Source of the DNA: an uncultured Rhizobiaceae bacterium
GTDB lineage: Bacteria > Pseudomonadota > Alphaproteobacteria > Rhizobiales > Rhizobiaceae
Direction: 5' to 3'
Assembly: GCA_951813045.1 (NCBI GenBank)
Contig: CATOTF010000002.1
Coordinates: 2,108,001 to 2,172,000 of the forward strand
DNA length: 64,000 nt
Shown in pieces: positions 16,916 through 25,536 of this stretch; the first letter of the stretch is position 1; the number at the start of each line of letters is the position of its first letter. A program made the position numbers and the translations under genes. The notes under the pieces are model-generated. The model was not told the origin of the DNA. It searched no databases and saw nothing but the letters and a program-made list of their open reading frames with translations.

Positions 16916-18478
16916 TTGCCTAAACGCCCGAATTTTTTATTTCTAATTACAGACCAACAACGCGCGGACTGGCTGGGTTGCTACGGTCACCCTGTTTTAA
17001 AAACACCCAATATCGACGCTATTGCCGCGCGCGGAACCCGGTTTGATAATTTTCATGTAGCATCACCCGTCTGCATGCCGAACCGCGCATCGCTCCTGAC
17101 TGGACGTTATCCATCCCTTCACGGGTTGAGGTATAACGGCTGCCGGTTACCATTGTCCGCCAATACATTTGTCGATCTACTTGGAAATGATGGCTACCAC
17201 ACCGCTGCAATCGGCAAGAGTCATCTTCAACCGTTTACCAATTTGCCACCGATGGGGCGAGATCTCGAAGATTCGAGCGAGCAGTCGGAGGCCTGGAAAA
17301 AGGATGACGGCGATTACGCGCAGGAAGAGCCAGGTCGCTATAGAAGTGATGGCAAGTATGAATTCCAAACGCCCTACTACGGCTACCAACATGTAGATAT
17401 GGTAACCAGCCACGGCGACCGGTGTGGTGGACATTATCACCAATGGCTACGCGAAAAAGCACCGGACTGGCAGGCATTGCACGATGATGCCAACGAGTTA
17501 CCACACAATTATTCCTGCCCGCAGGCTTACCGGACACCGATACCGGAAGACCTTTATCCAACCGCATTTGTTCGCGACCGTGCTGTCGATTACCTCGCTT
17601 CCCGTTCCGATGAGGACGATCCGTTTTTCACGTTTGTCTCGTTTCCCGACCCGCACCATCCATTCAACCCTCCTGGGAAATATTGGGATATGTATTCACC
17701 GGACGATTTTGAAGTCTCTCTCCCGTTTTCAGCTCATAACAACCCCACGGTTCCCATGCGCTGGCTTCACGACGGCTGGAAAAACAGCGGTAGACAGACA
17801 ACGCCGCAAACGGCAATGATGGTGGATGACCAGCAGGTCAAAGAAGCGATGGCTTTGACTGCTGGCATGATGGCTTTTGTCGACGACGCCGTCGGAGATA
17901 TAATGCGAGCCCTTGAAGAAAGCGGCCAGCTGGAAAATACCGTAATTTGCTACAATTCAGATCACGGGGATTATCTGGGTGATTTTAACATGCTGCTTAA
18001 GGGTGCCCTGCCCTTCAGGAGCGTCACCCGTGTACCATTTATCTGGTCAGACCCCGCCAGTCGAAAAGCTGATTCGTCAAACGCGCTCACCTCAACAGTC
18101 GATCTTGCACCAACTATTTTGGAAAGAGCAGGAATTGAACCTTTCAATGGCAATCAGGGTAAAAGCTTCAAGAACATCATCGACGGAGGCCAAGGCGCAC
18201 GGGATGAATTGTTGATCGAATACAATGATGGTGGCAGAAGATTGGGGTTTGAAAAACCTGCCAGAGTGCGTGCGCTTGTAACACAGCAATGGCGGTATAC
18301 AATTTATCTTGATCAGGATTGGGGCGAACTCTACGATCTTCAAAACGATCCCCATGAGACACATAATCTATGGGACAGCGCCGATCACTTCAAAACACGA
18401 GCTAAACTGGCCGAGCGCATGAACCATCATTTAGCCGCACAGATGGACGAAAGCCCGCTATCTGAGCGTATGGCGTAG
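16916..18478 (+). CDS. Type I sulfatase (formylglycine-dependent sulfatase-like hydrolase)
   Basis: Two starts are possible: GTG at 16901, overlapping the permease stop, or TTG at 16916 with GAGGG eight bases ahead; the second is preferred (520 residues). The active site is CMPNRASLLTGRYP (CxPxR), where Cys is converted to formylglycine by a maturase that is not in this window. Metal ligands are suggested by LITDQQRADWLG at the start and NSDHGDYLGDFNMLLKG later. No signal peptide is seen, so it should act in the cytoplasm on a sulfate ester brought in by the TRAP system. Choline-sulfatase and phosphonate hydrolase relatives share this layout. Confidence 0.88.
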   Translation: MPKRPNFLFLITDQQRADWLGCYGHPVLKTPNIDAIAARGTRFDNFHVASPVCMPNRASLLTGRYPSLHGLRYNGCRLPLSANTFVDLLGNDGYHTAAIGKSHLQPFTNLPPMGRDLEDSSEQSEAWKKDDGDYAQEEPGRYRSDGKYEFQTPYYGYQHVDMVTSHGDRCGGHYHQWLREKAPDWQALHDDANELPHNYSCPQAYRTPIPEDLYPTAFVRDRAVDYLASRSDEDDPFFTFVSFPDPHHPFNPPGKYWDMYSPDDFEVSLPFSAHNNPTVPMRWLHDGWKNSGRQTTPQTAMMVDDQQVKEAMALTAGMMAFVDDAVGDIMRALEESGQLENTVICYNSDHGDYLGDFNMLLKGALPFRSVTRVPFIWSDPASRKADSSNALTSTVDLAPTILERAGIEPFNGNQGKSFKNIIDGGQGARDELLIEYNDGGRRLGFEKPARVRALVTQQWRYTIYLDQDWGELYDLQNDPHETHNLWDSADHFKTRAKLAERMNHHLAAQMDESPLSERMA

Positions 18479-18650
18479 TATGCACGATTGTAAGCTCTAG
18501 GGTTGAAGATCATCAACCGTGTAGCGCCATAACTGATAGTGCCGTGAATGTAATCTGGATTATCCGCAGGTGAAGTGTGCATCAAAGTCATGTAGCTGCC
18601 TGGTATGACAACACCACTGGCCAATCAAGGACCCAATTCACAAACTAAAA

Positions 18651-18681
18651 TACCTCGCCAAAATTTATATTGGGCGAGGTA
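18651..18681 (-). terminator. Terminator for the peroxidase gene
   Basis: TACCTCGCC and GGCGAGGTA form a 9-bp stem with a 13-base loop. On the minus strand it is followed by TTTTAGTTTG, so it should end the peroxidase transcript; the plus-strand side has no T-run. The 170 bp between the sulfatase stop and this hairpin hold no other feature I can support. Confidence 0.65.
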
Positions 18682-18706
18682 GCACACTCATACTTCAGTC
18701 ACCGCG

Positions 18707-20212
18707 CTAGCCACAGTAAAGATCTTCTTTATTGGTAACTGAATCTCGGTGTGATTCAACAAACGCCATCATGTTGGCCAAGGTGCATTTATCGCCAAAA
18801 CCGTGCCACGGCTCAAACCCTGGAACATTCAACACACTTTCCGGATCAAGTTTCAAGAGGCGGATGATCACGGAAGCAACAATTGAACCACCAACCCCGG
18901 TGAGTCGTCCATTGCCACGCTCTTCGGCCTCCTGCAGACAATAAAACCATAAAGGGGTTTTATCGATGTGGTTGTCTTTCAGGATCTTCGGTGGTGCTAA
19001 TTCTGTGATGCCGTGCATCGTTCGTGCCATCTGCTGTCCTGATGGCAAATGTATAGATGTACGGTCCCTCAGCAAATTGCGGAGCGCCAGCTTCTTCGCC
19101 CGAGTTTCACTAATTTCGAACCCATCCCAGTCGAGTTTTCCTTTCACGACATTATCGGGCAATTGAAAAAGTGTATCAGCCATTTTCGTTCCAACCGGCA
19201 GCGCCTTTTGCGCCCTTGAACCGGCCACATCGAAAAACTGGGCAAACTCGATATCATGTTGGCTACCGCGTGGGCCAAATCCTTTATGCATCTGAAAGAG
19301 ATGGATAGGGTCTTCCCCTTTACGCAAACAATATTTCGGCTGAACGGTCGCATGGCCAAACCGGTAGGCCGCCACTGAAAATTCAGCTGGCATAATCGGC
19401 CCTTTATTGTGGAAAGGGTCATGTTCAAGCACACTTTTTATCACCTTCGGGTCGACAAACGATGGAAGGAAATCATGCAGAACCACATATTGATAATGTA
19501 GGCGGATGAAGCGCCGTACCTGTTCAAAGCTCATTAGTGACGGGGGCATCGCCTTATCCCACACCTCTGAGCGAACGCCCATTGCCGCGCAATGGTGAAT
19601 ATCACTGCCGGTATCATCCTTTTCCATCACGTGAGACATCAGGATGTTATGCAGAGCGATGAATGCGCCCTGAACCTGACTAACAATGATATTCTCATCG
19701 TTTCTGGGGTCACCAATGAGTGCCCTGCCTTTGCAGTTTCGGGCAAGATCATAAGGATTATCATCCCACCCGTGGTGGCTGTCCTTACGGCCTAAAAGCA
19801 TGAATCCTTCATGGTCGCCGGAATAGAGATGGGGAGAAGCATCCGGCCCATCACCATAAACGCAATCCAGATCGAGGTTTGGTGTTCTGATATTGCGAAT
19901 AGTCCGCGGGTCAGTGCGTGTTCCTATCGCACTGCGGGCATCCAGTGTAATATCATGGTCAACAAACTGACCAAAAAAAGTCATCCCGGCGTCCGCCGGA
20001 CCGTTTTCAATTTCATCTTCGCGCATACTTTCAACAAGTTCGTCAAACGTATCCACGATATGCTTTTTGCTCAGATTTCCGGTAACCGGATTTTCCCCCA
20101 GCAAATAGCCAAAGACCTGCGGAAGCGGTTTAGGGTCGTTCAACGCTCGATTATCAAGACATTGCTTTAACAGATAGTCATAACGGGATAGTGCATGATT
20201 GAGATTGGCCAT
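18707..20212 (-). CDS. Animal-type haem peroxidase family protein
   Basis: The ATG at 20212 follows GAGGAGAATATT on the minus strand, which settles the start; the product has 501 residues. It belongs to the myeloperoxidase/cyclooxygenase superfamily: TFFGQFVDHDITLD carries the distal Gln and His, and AAYRFGHATVQ carries the proximal His, in the same spacing order as in myeloperoxidase. YGDGPDASPHLY resembles the calcium-loop region. There is no signal peptide, unlike secreted animal enzymes. It should oxidise halide or organic substrates with peroxide; which one is unknown. It is a single-gene unit with its own terminator. Confidence 0.88.
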   Translation of the reverse strand: MANLNHALSRYDYLLKQCLDNRALNDPKPLPQVFGYLLGENPVTGNLSKKHIVDTFDELVESMREDEIENGPADAGMTFFGQFVDHDITLDARSAIGTRTDPRTIRNIRTPNLDLDCVYGDGPDASPHLYSGDHEGFMLLGRKDSHHGWDDNPYDLARNCKGRALIGDPRNDENIIVSQVQGAFIALHNILMSHVMEKDDTGSDIHHCAAMGVRSEVWDKAMPPSLMSFEQVRRFIRLHYQYVVLHDFLPSFVDPKVIKSVLEHDPFHNKGPIMPAEFSVAAYRFGHATVQPKYCLRKGEDPIHLFQMHKGFGPRGSQHDIEFAQFFDVAGSRAQKALPVGTKMADTLFQLPDNVVKGKLDWDGFEISETRAKKLALRNLLRDRTSIHLPSGQQMARTMHGITELAPPKILKDNHIDKTPLWFYCLQEAEERGNGRLTGVGGSIVASVIIRLLKLDPESVLNVPGFEPWHGFGDKCTLANMMAFVESHRDSVTNKEDLYCG

Positions 20213-20370
20213 AATATTCTCCTCGGTTTGGCTAATTTTTCTCAGTGGTTGCATGTGCCCCAGTTGTGATTTCTCATCGGCGTTCATTCCGGGTTGGGAA
20301 TGAAAGGCAGACCTCCATTTCTTGCTATTATTACTTTCGTTGGTGAGCAAAAAAATAACTCACTCAAAAA

Positions 20371-20406
20371 GCCCTGAGACGTTTGATCGGTAGAACGCCC
20401 CAGGGC
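20371..20406 (-). terminator. Rho-independent terminator-like hairpin upstream of the peroxidase gene
   Basis: GCCCTG and CAGGGC close a stem that extends to 13 positions with two mismatches. On the minus strand it is followed by TTTTTGAGTG. It could end a minus-strand transcript from the gene-poor region to the right, or act as an attenuator in the peroxidase leader. No gene ending here is recognised. Confidence 0.45.
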
Positions 20407-21429
20407 AAAAAATCAACTCTTATAAAAACTTTGTGTTGATGTAATCAAGGTATCAATACATATCCCGAACGTACGTGCATTTGCGCACATGCTAGATTCA
20501 AACCCAAATAGTTTTATTTCTATGGTTGGGTCCAATTTGTACTGCGGATATCAATACACAACTTTGAAGGCCAACTTCACAGACGCGCAGCTTCTGGATT
20601 AAGTCCGTGTTGTGCGGAGGCTGACCGACGATATATTTTTTCGAATTGAAGTCGAATTCAGCTTATCAAAAGCTCGCAATGGTCGGCGTGGTATTCCCCG
20701 TCATTTCATCGCATAAACCCGTACGGACGACCATATTGGCGTCTAACATCGTTGACAAAGCATCCGAACTGATAGGCCATTAGAAGACGACCCCGTCTTC
20801 AACGTTTCTGAACTGGTACAAAATTGCGTAGATTCCAAATTGCTGATTTACAGCGTTGTATTTTTCATTGGGCAACAACAGATCAAGCTGTTGCGGGCGC
20901 TTCTACAGTTACAATAACGACTTCGTTTTTTTATTAGCTATGATGCCCGGCTCAATTGGGGCGTTCGATTAAAGGCGCGGCTTAATCATGATGGATACGC
21001 GAAAATCCATTGACTCTTTTGTGGGCGTGGCTCTTAAATTCTTACATATCCTGTGTTTTGTAAGATATTCATGAATTTCGCACGCAAAGAAATCGAAACA
21101 GTTTTGAGTTCGGCCGTCAGCGCGTTTCCCGGGGATATATCTATTGAAGAAACAGCTCCCAATGAACGTTTCAAGATGGTCGGGTTGCTCACCCGTTGTA
21201 GAAGATCACGTCATTCTAGGCGTGGAGCAATGACACTGTTGATTCATGAGGAGCTGGTTAAAGCGAACGCCCAGCGGGGATTTAGCAGTGACATTAACAA
21301 GGAAAATCAATACCAACATGAATCCCCTGTAATGGCGTCTCTGAAGACGCCTGCACGAGCCAGAATACGTGTAGGGATAAATTCAAATTTGAGGAAGACT
21401 TCTAAATTCATCATCCATGGAGAATCAAA
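20407..21429. other. Gene-poor stretch before the insertion-sequence cluster
   Basis: About 1 kb with no recognisable gene. All frames are broken by stops up to 21053; an open frame from 21053 to 21433 (126 codons) has no ribosome-binding site and no family resemblance and is doubtful. Two copies of TATCAATACA lie at 20451 and 20549. The stretch probably represents decayed coding DNA at the edge of the mobile region. Confidence 0.5.
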
Positions 21430-21507
21430 ATGAGCAAAGTCACAAGAAGAACATCACTAAAACTGCTGAGTCTGATGGGGGGTGCAGCTGCATCCGTCAT
21501 GTCATAA
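21430..21507 (+). pseudogene. Truncated gene start encoding a Tat signal peptide
   Basis: After GGAGAATCAAA, an ATG opens a 25-codon frame reading SKVTRRTSLKLLSLMGGAA and then a stop. RRTSLK followed by a hydrophobic stretch is a twin-arginine export signal. The frame ends within a few bases of the left end of an IS481-type remnant (about 21510), so the mature part of the exported protein has been cut off. What the protein was cannot be said. Confidence 0.6.
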
Positions 21508-21509
21508 AT

Positions 21510-21975
21510 TGTAAAAGTCTCGACTTAATCTGACACTGCCGCCTTTTCACCGGAGTGAATTGGCAGCAGCGCATCTCTTGCAAGAGAATGTTGTTATCCG
21601 TTTTGATGGTGGTGCTCACCAACCACAAAACGAAAGAGAACCACAATGTTGAATACTAATGACAAGATCATCAAACACAAAACTGGATTGTTGAACCTGG
21701 CTGAGGAGTTGGGGAATGTATCGAAAGCCTGCCAAGTTATGGGCTATTCACGCGATACATTTTATCGCTACAAAAGTGCCGTCGATGAGGGCGGCGTGGA
21801 AGCCCTTCTGGAGCGCACACGCCGCAAGCCCAACATGGCAAATCGGGTGGACGAAGCCACTGAACAGGCGGTCATCAATTACGCCATTGAGTTTCCCCCC
21901 TACGGTCAAACGCGCACATCGAATGAACTGCGCAAGGCAGGTGTCTTCGTGTCACCGTCTGGTGTTCGTGTTCGT
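21510..21975 (+). mobile_element. IS481-type insertion sequence, left-end remnant
   Basis: The left end is taken as TGTAAAAGTC at 21510, a terminus of the kind seen on IS481-type elements. The first 110 or so codons of its transposase follow, and then the sequence switches to an unrelated element near 21975. The catalytic domain and right end are missing. Confidence 0.6.
21646..21975 (+). pseudogene. IS481-family transposase, N-terminal fragment
   Basis: The frame encodes a helix-turn-helix head, LAEELGNVSKACQVMGYSRD then TFYRYKSAVDEGG and ALLERTRRKPNMANR, as in IS481-family transposases. About 110 residues are intact; the DDE domain (about 200 more residues) is lost where a second element joins. 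The frame runs on to a stop at 21990 in foreign sequence. Confidence 0.75.
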
Positions 21976-22041
21976 AGTCAGGGTATTTGAGACAGATGGT
22001 GGTCTGATTTAAGAGAGACTCTAGCTCATCTGTTGTTTGTA

Positions 22042-22317
22042 TTATGCGGCTTGTTTGCGGTGTTGCAAGCGCCGCGTTTCGATGGTTTTTTGTTTGATCC
22101 TTTCTCTTCGCTTCAATATCTCATTTTTGCGCCCGAAGTAGACGTCCGCAGGCGTGAGATTACTCAGGCTCTCGTGGTATCTGTGATGATTATAATGTTC
22201 GATGAAAGCTTCGATCTGCCGGTTTAAGTCACTTGGTATGAAGTAGTGTTCCAGCAAGATGCGGTTCTTCAGGGTTTGATGCCAGCGTTCAATCTTGCCT
22301 TGGGTTTGCGGGTGATA
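22042..22317 (-). pseudogene. IS3-type transposase OrfB, C-terminal fragment
   Basis: On the minus strand the frame reads YHPQTQGKIERWHQTLKNR, with the catalytic Glu region of the DDE domain, then HYNHHRYHESLSNLTPADVY and a basic tail to a stop at 22042. The upstream part is cut at 22318 by the terminal repeat of the next IS3-type element, and nothing matching it appears beyond that element's far end, so a deletion must have followed the insertion. The far end of this fragment's element lies near 21976. Confidence 0.75.
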
Positions 22318-22355
22318 TGGACTTGTCCCGTATTAATTCCGCATCCTGTTCTCGT

Positions 22356-23213
22356 TTAACTCGTTTTTCGTTCAAATTTGATGGGCGACATTCCTCCTAT
22401 TGCTGAGTGTCTTCTGCGGCTGTTGTAAAAGCCGTTGATGTATTGGAACAGGGCGTCGGTTGCTTGCTGTCGTGTTTGCCATGTGCCGCGCCAGATGAGT
22501 TCGGCTTTGAGTGTTTTGAAGAACGTCTCGACCACGGCGTTGTCCCAGCAATTGCCTTTTCGGCTCATGGACACTTTAAACTTCAGTTCACGCATTCGTT
22601 TTTGATAATCATGAGAGCAGTATTGACTGCCACGGTCCGTATGATGAATGCAGCCCGGCGGTGGGTTTCGAAGGGCCAAAGCCCGGTTGAGAGCCTGCAA
22701 TGCCAAGTCTTTCTTCAACCGGTTGCTGACAGCCCAACCCACCACACGGCGTGAATGTAGATCGATCATCACTGCCAGATACAGCCAGCCCTCACGGGTC
22801 CAGATGTAGCTGATGTCACCTGCCCATTTCTGGTTGGGTTTATCCGCTTGGAAGTTCCGCCCCAGCAAGTTAGGCGCAATGTTGAAGCGGTGATTGCTAT
22901 CGGTCGTAGCTTTGTATTTGCGTGTTCTGACCACTCGAATGCCGTTGTCGCGCATCAGGCGGCCAACACGGCGGTGACCAATAGCAAGGCCGGCTTCCTT
23001 CAACTCCTGCGTCATTCTCGGGCGACCATAACTGCCAAGGCTCAAGTGATGCTGTTCACGGATGTGCGCCAGAACCACCATGTCATCGCGCTGCCGTTGA
23101 CTAACAGGGCGGTTGTGCCAGGCACGATAACCACGCGATGTAACATTCAGAATATGGCAAAGCCGATCCACCGGAACGTGTTTCCTGTGTTCTTCGACAA
23201 ACGCAAATCTCAC
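22356..23213 (-). CDS. IS3-family transposase OrfB (DDE domain)
   Basis: The 285-residue frame starts with GTG overlapping the end of orfA by 4 bp. The catalytic triad is visible as WAGDISYIWT (Asp), HTDRGSQYCS (Asp) and WDNAVVETFF (Glu), and the preceding HTH_21-like region reads LGSYGRPRMTQELKEAG. It appears intact. In IS3 elements the active protein is usually an OrfAB fusion made by frameshifting; the GTGA overlap here may instead give coupled translation. Confidence 0.92.
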   Translation of the reverse strand: MRFAFVEEHRKHVPVDRLCHILNVTSRGYRAWHNRPVSQRQRDDMVVLAHIREQHHLSLGSYGRPRMTQELKEAGLAIGHRRVGRLMRDNGIRVVRTRKYKATTDSNHRFNIAPNLLGRNFQADKPNQKWAGDISYIWTREGWLYLAVMIDLHSRRVVGWAVSNRLKKDLALQALNRALALRNPPPGCIHHTDRGSQYCSHDYQKRMRELKFKVSMSRKGNCWDNAVVETFFKTLKAELIWRGTWQTRQQATDALFQYINGFYNSRRRHSAIGGMSPIKFERKTS

Positions 23214-23485
23214 TTGCTTTGACCCGCGAAGAACACTGTTGCCTTCTTTAATATCTCCCTCTCCTCCGTGAGGAGACGAACCTCTCTGCGAAGCCGCTCA
23301 TTCTCTTTGGCCAGATCAATATCAACCGATGGTGGAAGGTCATCAGGCCGGGATTGTTGTATCCATTTCGATAACGTCGAAAAGCCGACCCCCAAATCTG
23401 ATGCCACTTGTTTCCGGGTAAGTCCGCTGGTCAGCGCAATACGCACCGCTTCACGCTTGAATTCGTCTGTGTGGCCTCGTGCCAT
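23210..23485 (-). CDS. IS3-family transposase OrfA
   Basis: This 91-residue protein has the HTH_Tnp_1 head GHTDEFKREAVRIALTSG and VASDLGVGFSTLSKWI, then a leucine-zipper-like coiled coil LAKENERLRREVRLLTEERE ending in ILKKATVFFAG, the standard OrfA layout. It recognises the element ends and pairs with OrfB. The start follows AAGGAGAACTATT on the minus strand. Confidence 0.92.
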   Translation of the reverse strand: MARGHTDEFKREAVRIALTSGLTRKQVASDLGVGFSTLSKWIQQSRPDDLPPSVDIDLAKENERLRREVRLLTEEREILKKATVFFAGQSK

Positions 23486-23548
23486 AATAGTTCTCCTTGA
23501 TGGGATTAATCCAATTCAAGGACACGGAACTAAACCGTGACAAGTCCA

Positions 23549-24169
23549 TACACCTCCATTTTTTATTCTCAGACCAAGATGTTTTGAGGAAGGCCAATCC
23601 TTTCCAGTTGGAAAAACCAAAGGATGCTATGTCCATATCTGAATCTGCCTCGCTTCTTTTGAGACAAACTAACCCTGAGCTTTTAATGATTTTCGCGAAG
23701 TGAGGACTTAGGCAACTTAGTCTTGGATGCGAGCGAATATACTGTCAACTAGCGGAAACAGCTCAATTGTTGGTGAATTAGATGGGGCTCAAAAAGGCCA
23801 TTGATTTCCCGGATCGCCAGCGATCAACAACCACGTCGCAAATTCGACGCTGAAAGTATGTCTCACAGTCAATTTGTCCCACCTCTGTCATTGATGTTTT
23901 TCTGAACCCAGATTTCTCAATGGCTGCTTCGGTGAAATCCAACATCAAATTTAGACGGTACCCGAATGTCCGCAGTGGGCCGTCCCTTCCGATGGGATAT
24001 TCAAATTTCGAAAATGGCGAGGGTCGGAACCGAGGCCTTATTGTCATCTTACTCGTACGTATCGGATGGCAGTTTTCGCAGATGGCATTCAGCAGATTGC
24101 GGCAACGGCGCTAGACAAAAGAAAGCGTCATGTCATGATGGTGAGATACTTATTGGGAAAGATGAAGCA
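23549..24169. other. Gene-poor stretch between IS3 element and NTF2-like gene
   Basis: No gene can be supported here. A minus-strand open frame at 23778-24047 has a faint TetR-like patch (EAAIEKSGFRKTSMTE) but lacks the rest of that domain. The stretch is probably flanking DNA broken by IS activity. Confidence 0.5.
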
Positions 24170-24562
24170 ATGATTGATGCATCAGCAGTAGCTAAAATGG
24201 CTGCAGACTATACTGCAGCTTGGAACTCCAAATCTGCTGAGGCAGTAGCCTCATTTTACGCAGAAGACGGGGGAATTATAATCAACAATGGTGACCCGTG
24301 GAGTGGTCGGTCGCGTGTTCAGGAAATGGCAGCGGGTTTTTACGCGGATGTCCCAGATTTGACGCTTACCTGTGATGATGTGCGTTGTGCCGGGACACAT
24401 GTGATTTTCGTTTGGACATTCACCGGGCACGATGCAACAAGTGGAAATCCACTGAACATTCGGGGCTGGGAGGAGTGGGAGTTGGGTGACGACCTCAAGG
24501 TAAAGGCTTCACTCGGGTGGTTTGACGCTGAAGATTATGGACGGCAGGCCGAGGGCAAATAG
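24170..24562 (+). CDS. NTF2-like / SnoaL-like domain protein
   Basis: Starting at the ATG at 24170 the product has 130 residues, a standard length for the cone-shaped NTF2-like fold. MAADYTAAWNSKSAEAVASF is the typical first helix pair, followed by YAEDGGIIINNGDPWSGR, HVIFVWTFTGHDATSG and an ending WEEWELGDDLKVK. Such proteins are small isomerases, hydrolases or ligand-binding proteins; no specific function can be given. The longer frame upstream (from 23966) is not protein-like. It stands alone among mobile DNA remnants. Confidence 0.7.
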   Translation: MIDASAVAKMAADYTAAWNSKSAEAVASFYAEDGGIIINNGDPWSGRSRVQEMAAGFYADVPDLTLTCDDVRCAGTHVIFVWTFTGHDATSGNPLNIRGWEEWELGDDLKVKASLGWFDAEDYGRQAEGK

Positions 24563-24840
24563 CAATTTCATAGATTGCACATTTGCATTTTGGTTGCTCG
24601 CGATAGTGCCAACAGGCGTTCTAGTAAACATCTTGGAAAGCCGCCATTCGGTGGTGTCGGTGAAATGGTCATTTTGTTCGCTCTGCCGACCTTGACCTGA
24701 CAAAATTTGTACGGTGACGGACGGCGGCAGAGATGCAGGTTTCTCGGACGCCACGCTCGAATTTTGAGTCGCGGGTAGTGATTGTCTGGCGTCGGAGAAG
24801 CGCTCAAGCACGGAATCGCATGAGGTTTAGCTGAGATGGT

Positions 24841-25107
24841 TCAGCGGGTTCTATGGGGATTTGGGCGGCATTGTGGGGTTTGGATTGTCTGACAGGGTAG
24901 AGTTACCACCGAACTGATGCCGGTTTTGGAGGCCATTTGGGCACGATTTCGCCTCGGTTTCTTCCGTTTAGGCAGATCGGGGCATAGCGTTTTGGTTCTG
25001 CCGTTTGTTTTGCACATATCGGCAGTGTCGTCTGCCATTCGGCGGACGGTTAGGCAGGTCTGCTGATATGTGCGCGCCGTGTTCTGGGCCATGATTTGGA
25101 TTGTCAT
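24841..25107 (-). CDS. Hypothetical small basic protein
   Basis: The 88-residue frame has a polar, Arg/Lys-rich composition with TVRRMADDTADMCK, LCPDLPKRKKPRRNRAQMA and a Pro/Gln-rich tail. I do not recognise the family. The sequence looks more protein-like than the frames on the opposite strand, but there is no clear ribosome-binding site and it lies in a decayed region next to a recombinase remnant. It may be a real small gene or a leftover. Confidence 0.3.
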   Translation of the reverse strand: MTIQIMAQNTARTYQQTCLTVRRMADDTADMCKTNGRTKTLCPDLPKRKKPRRNRAQMASKTGISSVVTLPCQTIQTPQCRPNPHRTR

Positions 25108-25185
25108 GCGGCGGTCTTCTTTGATATTGGTGGTGCTCTTGGTTGCTGTTTAGGCGCGAAAGCCTTGCCGATGATCAATCGTCCG

Positions 25186-25299
25186 CCGCAGCATGGGCAC
25201 GATCAAAGAATGATCCAAGAATACCTCGGCCATGCCAGCCCGGAAAGTACGGCAATCTACACGCGGGTGTCAGCTAAGGCCTTTGAAGGAATTTGGTAG
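25186..25299 (+). pseudogene. Tyrosine recombinase (integrase), C-terminal remnant
   Basis: The frame ends MIQEYLGHASPESTAIYTRV then SAKAFEGIW and a stop. The LGHASPESTAIYTRV portion matches the last conserved block of tyrosine recombinases, with His of LGH and the catalytic Tyr of IYT. The preceding sequence (HGHDQRM) fits the same family, but the rest of the enzyme is missing upstream. It is a sign that an integrative element once lay here. Confidence 0.7.
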
Positions 25300-25536
25300 A
25301 TATGCTTTTGGCCACCCCTCAAATGGCCGGATCGAAGTACTGCTCCCCAATCTGCCGTCTGTCGCTAGCAGAGCATTTTCAAATAGTGATGTCGGTAAGG
25401 TTTGGCCCATTGCAGACCTTGGCTCACTATTTTCAAAGGCACCATTGCAGAGCAGTTTTAACTCGAGCGCTGGTGAGCGTGTGCACTCGATTGAACCGTG
25501 AACTCCAGAACTAGTTGACGAAAATCAATGTAGTCC

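Larger units (their letters stand above)
22318..23548 (-). mobile_element. Complete IS3-family insertion sequence
   Basis: The 1231-bp element has imperfect inverted ends: TGGACTTGTCCCG at 22318 and, on the other strand from 23548, TGGACTTGTCACGG; identity continues at about three bases in four over the next 15. It carries overlapping orfA and orfB. No target duplication is seen (ATA on the left, TAC on the right), which agrees with later rearrangement at one side. It sits inside the remnant of another IS3-type element. Confidence 0.85.

Noticed and set aside
18427-18624. Minus-strand 65-codon frame between sulfatase and peroxidase genes
   Set aside because: It overlaps the sulfatase end, has no start signal and matches nothing I know, though its composition is protein-like.
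20451-20558. Two TATCAATACA copies 98 bp apart
   Set aside because: Short AT-rich repeat without other support.
21053-21433. 126-codon open frame upstream of the Tat leader
   Set aside because: No ribosome-binding site, no family resemblance and odd composition; more likely decayed sequence.
23778-24047. Minus-strand frame with a TetR-like patch
   Set aside because: Only about 15 residues resemble a TetR helix; the recognition helix and remaining domain are missing.
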